Positions 5,031 through 6,331 of a DNA stretch of 6,331 bases are shown in pieces. Made by a program: the position numbers and the translations under genes. How positions within the stretch are numbered: position 1 is the first letter of the stretch; each line of letters begins with the position of its first letter. Source of the stretch: Actinomycetota bacterium (GTDB taxonomy: Bacteria; Actinomycetota; Humimicrobiia; Humimicrobiales; Humimicrobiaceae). The notes beneath the pieces are model-generated. The model searched no databases. It was not told where the DNA came from and was given only the letters and a program-made list of their open reading frames with translations. The stretch is from NCBI GenBank assembly GCA_003567835.1, contig PWYO01000117.1, positions 1-6,331 on the forward strand. The letters are read 5' to 3'.

Positions 5031-6331
5031 ATACCTTGGTCTTTCCGATCACCATAGGAGAACCCTGTTCCTTTTTTTGAATCGCTTCTGCGGGAATCTG
5101 GTATTCCCTGGACATAATCGCCAATACCCTTTCCAGGTCAAAGCTCCCCTGGCATCTGCCGGTGCCCGCCCCCGTCTTAAATTTGATGGCATCCACCGTT
5201 CGGGGGGCAATGGGCGCATGTATGGCCCCCACTATGTCCCCTTCGGTTACCTGTTCACACCGGCATACAATCCGGCCGTAACGGGGATCTTTTTTGGTCC
5301 AGCGTTCCTTTTGTTTAAAATCCAGGTCCCTGAACAGGGGCTTGATCTTATAATGTTTTCTTTTGCGGGAATCCTTTTTTAGGTCCACCACCCCGCTTAT
5401 GAGCCTGATCACATATTGGGCAATGGCCGGCGCCGAAGTCAGCCCCGGTGAATCAATGCCGTTGAGGTTCACAATTCCTGAAGGCTGGTCGGTTAGGTCT
5501 ATGATAAAATCATTGGTCACCGACTTGGACCGGATGCCCCCAAAGCCGGTAATTAAGTCTTTACCGGCAATACCCGGCACCAGTTCCTGGGCCTTGACAT
5601 ACACATCCTGAAAATCTTCTTCGGTGGTGGAAAGATCATGCCTGTCTTGCACTTCCAGGGCATTGCCCCCAAAACCCACATTGCCGTTGAGTGTGGTAAA
5701 AATGGCAATCCCCTTGCCGTGTTTGGCTGGAATGGGAAAGCAAGGCCGGCTGACCAGGCCCTTGTACTTTTTGTCCAACAGATAGTATTCTGCCTTCCTG
5801 GGAACAATCTTGTATTTGTCGCCCAAGCCTGCGGATCTGGCTATGTTTTCACTGTCTACGCCCGCACAATTGATCACCAGGCCTGCATCAAAATGGCAGC
5901 CGGCGGCAGCCACCCCTTTTGCAGCATTGTTTTCTACCAAAATCTTTTCAACTTCATGTTCAAAAAAGAAATGGACCCCATTGGCTGCAGCATGCTCCGC
6001 CAAAGCAATCACCAGCCTTTGTATCTGGACCAAGCCTGCTGTGGGCACAAACAGGGCGCCGGCAGCACGGGGGTTGACATGGGGTTCCATGTCCAGAAGC
6101 TGGTCCCTTCCCATCAGGGCAAGCCCTTTGACCCCATTGGTCCGGCCTCTTTGGTACAGCCTATCCAGGCCGGGCAATTTTTGTGGCTGAACAGCCACCA
6201 CCACAAGCCCGGTCTGTTTGAACATCACCCCCAGGTCTTGGCACCATTGGGGATACATCCGGTTGCCCAAAACATTGAATTTGGCTTTGAGGGTCCCCGG
6301 CTTGGCATCATGGCCCCCATGGATGACCGCC
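5023..6331 (-). CDS. glpA: GlpA-like FAD-dependent glycerol-3-phosphate dehydrogenase with degenerate BFD [2Fe-2S] domain, 5' end outside window
   Basis: The frame stays open to the right edge. The first visible residues, AVIHGGHDAKPGTLKAKFN, match the region of GlpA that normally follows the N-terminal FAD motif, so about 50 residues are missing and the TTG at 6270 is not the start. The DAO-type FAD oxidoreductase domain continues with GNRMYP, SRPCFPIP (5757-5734) and NGIDSPGLTSAPAIA (5463-5419), as in GlpA and the related 2-hydroxy-acid oxidases. A C-terminal BFD-type [2Fe-2S] domain follows: CRC (5265-5257) and GRCQGSFD (5160-5137). The family has a fourth cysteine where this protein has Asp (codon 5139-5137). 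The expected reaction is sn-glycerol-3-phosphate to dihydroxyacetone phosphate with electrons passed to the next subunits. The gene overlaps the FAD oxidoreductase by 8 bases. The substrate is inferred from the family; a related 2-hydroxy compound is possible. Confidence 0.85.
   Translation of the reverse strand, partial: AVIHGGHDAKPGTLKAKFNVLGNRMYPQWCQDLGVMFKQTGLVVVAVQPQKLPGLDRLYQRGRTNGVKGLALMGRDQLLDMEPHVNPRAAGALFVPTAGLVQIQRLVIALAEHAAANGVHFFFEHEVEKILVENNAAKGVAAAGCHFDAGLVINCAGVDSENIARSAGLGDKYKIVPRKAEYYLLDKKYKGLVSRPCFPIPAKHGKGIAIFTTLNGNVGFGGNALEVQDRHDLSTTEEDFQDVYVKAQELVPGIAGKDLITGFGGIRSKSVTNDFIIDLTDQPSGIVNLNGIDSPGLTSAPAIAQYVIRLISGVVDLKKDSRKRKHYKIKPLFRDLDFKQKERWTKKDPRYGRIVCRCEQVTEGDIVGAIHAPIAPRTVDAIKFKTGAGTGRCQGSFDLERVLAIMSREYQIPAEAIQKKEQGSPMVIGKTKVYD

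Noticed and set aside
5023..6270. TTG at 6270 as the start of the GlpA-like gene
   Set aside because: Conserved GlpA sequence continues in frame upstream to the window edge, so the true start is outside.

Overview
The window carries five protein genes, all transcribed leftward (minus strand). In transcription order they are: a GlpA-type FAD-dependent glycerol-3-phosphate dehydrogenase-like protein cut by the right edge, a GlpB-position FAD/NAD(P) oxidoreductase, a small Cys-rich DUF1667 protein, a CoA-acylating aldehyde dehydrogenase, and an acetate-kinase-family protein. No rRNA, tRNA, CRISPR array, transposase or phage gene is visible.

Organism: an anaerobic bacterium with balanced base composition. 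The GlpA / FAD oxidoreductase / DUF1667 trio is most familiar from Clostridia-type Firmicutes and some other anaerobes, and acetyl-CoA to acetate by substrate-level phosphorylation also fits a fermenter or anaerobic respirer. The phylum cannot be fixed from this window; Clostridia is the first guess and Desulfobacterota cannot be excluded.

Layout from right to left: positions 6331-3364 hold the tightly coupled trio (overlaps of 8 and 4 bases), clearly one operon. A 334-base gap (3030-3363) follows, with several inverted repeats and a possible promoter. The aldehyde dehydrogenase occupies 3029-1572, then comes a 189-base GC-rich gap, then the kinase (1382-186). Positions 1-185 hold no gene, but an AT-rich imperfect palindrome at the left edge overlaps a promoter-like sequence that would drive a gene lying left of the window.

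How the genes may work together: the trio would oxidise sn-glycerol-3-phosphate, or a related 2-hydroxy compound, to the ketone and pass electrons through FAD and Fe-S centres. The aldehyde dehydrogenase would turn an aldehyde, probably acetaldehyde, into its acyl-CoA. After a phosphotransacylase not present here, the kinase would make ATP and acetate. The dehydrogenase ends in a linker plus a short amphipathic helix, as bacterial-microcompartment (BMC) cargo enzymes do, so a shell locus may lie nearby. The least ordinary features are the kinase's altered active-site motifs and the loss of one [2Fe-2S] cysteine in the GlpA-like protein.
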